Origin: Arenibacter algicola
GTDB taxonomy: Bacteria > Bacteroidota > Bacteroidia > Flavobacteriales > Flavobacteriaceae
NCBI RefSeq assembly: GCF_018860365.1
Contig: NZ_JAHKPO010000018.1
Span: 124,001 to 188,000 of the forward strand
Reading direction: 5' to 3'
Length of the DNA stretch: 64,000 nt
Shown here: piece after piece, positions 60,681 through 64,000 of the stretch
Layout of the letters: each line of letters starts with the position of its first letter
How positions within the stretch are numbered: position 1 is the stretch's first letter
Program-made: the position numbers and the translations under genes
Notes under the pieces: model-generated
What the model was told of the DNA's origin: nothing
The model's input: the letters and a program-made list of their open reading frames with translations, nothing else
Databases searched by the model: none

Positions 60681-60960
60681 ATTGTTCCTAAATCAATAGC
60701 GTTGATAGTTGTCGTGAAATTAATACTTGTCCTTTTTGGACAAGGTACTTTTACTTTTACAAATATAATATAACAAGTTACGCATTTTCCTATTGTAGTC
60801 ATTGTCAAGGCTATGATTTTGGCCTGGAGGCCCTAATTGCCATGTCTTTGGGTGTGGGTGGATTTTTTGATTAAGTAATAAGTTTTCAGTTTATAATGGC
60901 CCCAAACTAAACCTTTCATATTAATAAAAGTCCAATTTAAAATTAGTCACCATTTAATTA
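60681..60960. promoter_or_regulatory. Divergent upstream region of SDR and FG-GAP genes, with a leader hairpin
   Basis: On the minus strand TATATTTG (60767-60760) matches the TAnnTTTG box; no TTG partner stands at the normal distance. Just downstream, CTTGTCC and GGACAAG (60726-60744) form a 7-bp hairpin with a five-T loop that would lie near the 5' end of the SDR transcript. A loose GGCCT/AGGCC pair follows near 60820. The promoter of the FG-GAP gene was not recognised. Confidence 0.4.
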
Positions 60961-62277
60961 ATGAAAATGCATTTAAAAAACCTCAAACTGCTTGTAGGAA
61001 TCCATTTAATATTATCAATACTTTATAGTTGTAGTAATAAGTCAGATGATGGCATAGACGACGAAATTATGAACACTCCAATTTTACCCTATGAAGCGGA
61101 AGGTTTGGTGAAAATTGAAAATGGTTCGGGCGGTTTAATTGCAAGTTTGGAAAGTGGGGATAGATTTGGTAGAGACCACGATAAAATTGGAGATGTTAAT
61201 GGAGATGGTGTAATCGATATTGTAGTTGGTGCACGTTCAGACGATGATGGAGGCGTTGATGCAGGAGCCGTTTATATTTTATTTATGAATAGTGATGGAA
61301 CTGTTCAAAACAATCAAAAAATATCGATGCTTGAAGGTGGTTTTAATGAAACCCTAAATGCAGGAAACTTTTTTGGTTATGGTGTTGCGGGTATAGGTGA
61401 TTACGATGCAGACGGGATCCCTGATATTGCCGTCTCCTCTCCTGTACCACCAAATAATGCACTATATATTATTCATCTTAATGCTGATGGCACAGTTAAA
61501 GATTATGTAAAAAATCAGAACATAATCGCAAATGGTTTAACAGCTATTGGAGATATTAATGGAGATAATCGTATAGATTTAGTAGCCTGTAATCCTGGGT
61601 CTGATGATGGTGGAACACAAAGAGGTGCAATTGATATCTTATTTTTAAATACAGCATCACAAGTAATATATGCAAATACGGTTACCATAAGTTCAACGCA
61701 AGGAGGTTTCGGAGTCGGACTTGAAGATGGCGACCAATTTGGAGGTAGGGAAGTGGCCATGCTTAATGATATCGATAACGATGGAAATAAAGAATTGGCT
61801 GTAGGTGCTTTTATGTCCGACGGGGGTAAGGGAGCAATTTGGATACTTTCATTAAACGCATCAACTTTTAATGTAGAATCCAAAATTAAAATTGCCGAAG
61901 GTTTGAATGGGTTTACCGATAAACTTACTGATGAACTGAACCCTAATGGAACTTATGGCGCAAATTTTGGACACGCCATGTGTGCTTCAGGAGATATCGA
62001 TGGAGATGGAATTATGGACTTAATCACAGGAGCGAATCAACAAAATGAAGGTTGGGCTTATGTACTGTATTTGAATGCGGACAAGACAGTTAAATCATTC
62101 TCAAGAATTAATAATACTGAGGGCGGTTTTAATTTAACTTTGGATTCAGAGGAACGATTTTCACGTTCAATCTCTTGTGTTGGAGATTTAAAGGGTGATG
62201 GTTCAGTTGCGATAAATTTTGGAGGTGGAGCTGGTGGTACAGGTACACTTTATACCCTGTTTTTTAGACCGCAGTAA
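60961..62277 (+). CDS. FG-GAP repeat lipoprotein (integrin-alpha-like propeller)
   Basis: A 438-residue lipoprotein. The signal peptide KLLVGIHLILSILYS ends in Cys24 followed by SNKSDD. The rest is a seven-bladed propeller with FG-GAP repeats, each containing a calcium-binding loop of the D-x-N/D-G-D-G-x-x-D type: DVNGDGVIDI, DYDADGIPDI, DINGDNRIDL, DIDNDGNKEL, DIDGDGIMDL and DLKGDGSVA. Blades are marked by GGFN.. and VVGA-like ends. Such proteins are surface adhesins or binding platforms in Bacteroidota, possibly for glycans or cells. It is monocistronic, with a repeat-like element in the downstream gap. Confidence 0.87.
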   Translation: MKMHLKNLKLLVGIHLILSILYSCSNKSDDGIDDEIMNTPILPYEAEGLVKIENGSGGLIASLESGDRFGRDHDKIGDVNGDGVIDIVVGARSDDDGGVDAGAVYILFMNSDGTVQNNQKISMLEGGFNETLNAGNFFGYGVAGIGDYDADGIPDIAVSSPVPPNNALYIIHLNADGTVKDYVKNQNIIANGLTAIGDINGDNRIDLVACNPGSDDGGTQRGAIDILFLNTASQVIYANTVTISSTQGGFGVGLEDGDQFGGREVAMLNDIDNDGNKELAVGAFMSDGGKGAIWILSLNASTFNVESKIKIAEGLNGFTDKLTDELNPNGTYGANFGHAMCASGDIDGDGIMDLITGANQQNEGWAYVLYLNADKTVKSFSRINNTEGGFNLTLDSEERFSRSISCVGDLKGDGSVAINFGGGAGGTGTLYTLFFRPQ

Positions 62278-62734
62278 AATAAATATTATTCTTTTTGATT
62301 AAAAAAAGATGTTTGTATTGGTTAAATTTTTGATCAGTTAGGAGATAACGTTTTCGTATAACCATTATTTGCCGGTTAATATGCAATAATTATTGGTTGG
62401 GACTGACGTTACCAATTCCGAGTGCCTACCTGCCTGAGTGTAGTTTAAGGAAAGTTTAATCGGCCGTTCCGAGTTAAGAGAACAGTGCAATAAATAGCGG
62501 TTATTCATTGTTGGTTTAAGGTTTCTCTTTATTTAGGTAGACATTGGGATTATATTTTTCCATTTAGATTTCTGGTTTAGGTAGTTTGGTAAATCCGTAT
62601 TTTACATAGAGCCATTCCGCTGTGCTTGTCTATAAAATCCAACATCTTAAATCTTGCCCTAATAGACCTCAGGCATAAGAGGGTTCAGGGAAAGGTGAGG
62701 CAGTTATGAATTATTGCCATCCAAAGTTTGTCTT
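62278..62734. other. Gap of about 460 bp with a repeat-like element
   Basis: Contains a 167-bp element (62347-62513, described separately) and otherwise AT-rich sequence with no reading frame. The right part (62520-62734) shows nothing recognisable. Confidence 0.5.
62347..62513. repeat. Candidate interspersed repeat with terminal inverted ends, upstream copy
   Basis: The ends TATAACCATTATTTGC (62357-62372) and GCAATAAATAGCGGTTATT (62487-62505) are imperfect inverted repeats bounding about 150 bp. The internal text (GACTGACGTTACC...CCGAGTGCCTACC) resembles a repeat I have seen in other flavobacterial genomes near single small genes; that is recall, not a search. It lies 220 bp before the stop of the minus-strand MBL gene. 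Confidence 0.4.
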
Positions 62735-63463
62735 TCATATTTTGATTACTTGTCCAATTGTCGGAATGATACACTTGATATTTTCCCCTTTGACTTTCAG
62801 CTTATTTTCAAATTCGCTAAAACTCTTACCAAGATTATGGATAGGGACAACAATTTTCGGATTAATCGTTATGGTTGTCTTTACTGCCTCGTCAATGTTC
62901 ATAGTGAATTTACCGCCAATTGGAATAAATGCTACGTCAATGTCTTTCAATAATTCCATTTCTACTAAAAAGTCCGTGTCGCCCAAATGATAAAAGGATA
63001 ATCCGTTAATTCTAAAAATATAGCCAACACCTTGGCCCTTTTTATGTTGTTTTATTGTTGAAGTTCCATGTTGGGTATTATAGGCATTCAAAACGGTTAC
63101 GGAGATGCCGACATTAATTTGGAGGGTGTCATTTGGCTTCACAAGGATGATTCTATCTCCAAGTTCCTTAAAACAACTTTTAGGGGCAAAAATTTTCGTA
63201 TCCTGTTTTATCAGTCGGTCTACCGTTACTCTTTTGCAGTGGTCTTTGTGGTGATGAGTTATAAATATAAAATCCGCTTTCTCAAGTCCGTTCGGCATTC
63301 CGTCAATTGGGTCAGGCCATTTTGAGTACTCTGTTTTATCGGGATATTTTGAAAAATACGTCTTTAAATAGGCGGGGTCAAAATAGATTACTTTTTTGTT
63401 GATCCGCAATCGAATCCAGGAATTAGGAAACCAGGTTATATCAGTTTTAGTTGTTATTTCCAT
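62735..63463 (-). CDS. Metallo-beta-lactamase-fold hydrolase
   Basis: A 242-residue MBL-fold hydrolase of the UlaG-like branch. The first metal motif is FITHHHKDHCKR (His70-x-His72-x-Asp74-His75), followed by SFYHLGDTDFLVEMELL and VPIHNLG, which contains the C-terminal histidine. It starts MEITTKTDITWFPNSWIRLRINKKVIYFDP, typical of the phosphodiesterase/lactonase type. Substrate unknown. Flanked on both sides by repeat-like elements, which gives a cassette-like look. Confidence 0.9.
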   Translation of the reverse strand: MEITTKTDITWFPNSWIRLRINKKVIYFDPAYLKTYFSKYPDKTEYSKWPDPIDGMPNGLEKADFIFITHHHKDHCKRVTVDRLIKQDTKIFAPKSCFKELGDRIILVKPNDTLQINVGISVTVLNAYNTQHGTSTIKQHKKGQGVGYIFRINGLSFYHLGDTDFLVEMELLKDIDVAFIPIGGKFTMNIDEAVKTTITINPKIVVPIHNLGKSFSEFENKLKVKGENIKCIIPTIGQVIKI

Positions 63464-63776
63464 TCTGTTTTAATTACCAACAACATGTTCGTTTATGGCT
63501 ATTTGCCTTGGCAATAACTAAGTTAGCAAAAGAAAACGAATCTGCGGAAAACCCTTCCTGTTACGCTTTTGGGAGTGGAGGATTTTCCAAGAAGGCGAAA
63601 AAAAAGCAACCCGTCCACCGGCCTTAATAACAAAATTGTGCAGGTAACGATTAGGGTGGGGGCGGGTTAGTTATACACAGTGTTTTCATATCGTTTTTTC
63701 AATTTATTCTATTTTACAGGATAATCAAATAAAAACAAACCTAATATACTTATATTGTTCATTAAAATAAATACCT
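63464..63776. repeat. Gap with a second repeat-like element, 63473-63684
   Basis: Just upstream of the MBL start lies a segment ending in GGGTTAGTTATACACAGTGTT (63664-63684). Its left end (63473-63500) contains AACATGTTCGTTTATGGC. Both ends loosely resemble those of the element at 62347, in the same orientation. A short G+C-rich stretch with GGAAAAC and GATTTTCC lies inside. No reading frame was recognised in this gap. Confidence 0.35.
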
Positions 63777-64000
63777 ATGCCCATTTACATGGATCGTCAT
63801 GATGTATCTAAAGAAGTAACTGCTGAAAGTGTTGCACGGTTACATTTGGAAGACCTAAAGGTTCAACATAAGTACAATTGCCGAGGATTAACATATTGGT
63901 TTGATAATAAACGAAAAACCGCATTCTGTTTAGTGGAAGCTCCCAATGCAGAATCTGTAAACAAAATGCACAATCATGCACACGGTGAGTTATCTCATTC
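63777..64000 (+). CDS. DUF4242-type protein, 5' part (cut by window edge)
   Basis: The first 74 codons of a gene that runs off the right edge. The visible sequence begins MPIYMDRHDVSKEVTAESVA, then CRGLTYWFDNKRKTAFCLVE and KMHNHAHGELSH. This matches the DUF4242 (SCO4226-like nickel-binding) fold, which may be single-domain or fused to a guanylate cyclase or regulatory domain in Bacteroidota. The His-rich HNHAHG segment and Cys residues could bind a metal. The rest of the gene is needed to decide. Start chosen at the first ATG after the AT-rich region. Confidence 0.75.
   Translation, partial: MPIYMDRHDVSKEVTAESVARLHLEDLKVQHKYNCRGLTYWFDNKRKTAFCLVEAPNAESVNKMHNHAHGELSH

Noticed and set aside
1-64000. 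tRNA, rRNA, CRISPR arrays, transposases, phage or plasmid genes
   Set aside because: None was recognised on reading both strands; no cloverleaf with CCA end or regular spacer-repeat pattern was seen.

Overview
The window is a 64 kb piece of a Bacteroidota chromosome, most likely from a marine member of the Flavobacteriaceae. The evidence is a SusC/SusD pair, many lipoproteins with short lipoboxes, domain families typical of flavobacteria (DUF2914, PspC/GIN modules, DUF4256, FG-GAP lipoproteins), AT-rich intergenic DNA and promoters of the Bacteroidota type (TTG, about 19-21 nt, TAnnTTTG). No rRNA, tRNA, CRISPR array, transposase or phage gene was seen. The genus cannot be fixed from sequence alone. 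About 62 protein genes are supported. Both ends cut a gene: a SusC receptor on the left and a DUF4242-type protein on the right.

Layout. 1-3.6 kb: end of a SusC/SusD glycan or peptide uptake pair, closed by a strong terminator. 3.6-5.6 kb: dipeptide epimerase plus a PLP enzyme. 5.8-9.6 kb: an envelope-stress-like module (DUF4870, PadR regulator, PspC protein, GIN-domain lipoprotein) with candidate PadR operators. 9.6-14.7 kb: small housekeeping and stress genes (hot-dog protein, AIM24-like, DUF2461, NudK, an unusual MsrA, a PBP4-type peptidase). 14.8-21.2 kb: OxyR, a three-gene efflux operon without its own ATPase, and Dps. 21.4-25.1 kb: metallophosphoesterase, DoxX, cation-chloride cotransporter. 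25.3-29.4 kb: amidohydrolase, VOC protein, SigZ-type sigma factor, and a 37-residue peptide with 14 cysteines that precedes sigZ, followed by a DUF2914 protein. 29.5-36.4 kb: GH105 hydrolase, ACT protein, Tat-exported oxidoreductase, hypotheticals, a GNAT enzyme and an MFS exporter. 36.8-40.7 kb: a run of minus-strand genes headed by a Crp/Fnr regulator (cyclase, DMT transporter, GNAT, nitroreductase, CHMI). 42-49.4 kb: a large YncE/phosphoesterase lipoprotein, cupin, and a DUF1593 / sialidase-like exoenzyme pair. 49.7-56.9 kb: methyltransferase, redoxin/TlpA pair, two universal stress proteins, an antiporter and an APC permease. 57.2-64 kb: an accessory-looking stretch of single small enzymes (DUF1801, nitrilase, DinB-like, RbsD/FucU, SDR, FG-GAP lipoprotein, MBL hydrolase), with a GC-richer RbsD/SDR pair and repeat-like elements around the MBL gene.

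How the parts work together. Several genes point to redox and envelope stress defence (OxyR with both redox cysteines, Dps, the MsrA variant, thioredoxin-fold proteins, PadR/PspC/GIN, tandem USPs). Others point to scavenging of algal or detrital polymers (SusC/D, GH105, the sialidase-like protein, DUF1593, dipeptide epimerase). The best candidate for something undescribed is the cysteine-rich peptide upstream of sigZ. The gene was found by reading the minus strand directly. It sits 36 bases upstream of a sigma factor that itself carries a cysteine-rich tail, and a stem-loop lies between the two. A metal- or redox-responsive function is inference only.
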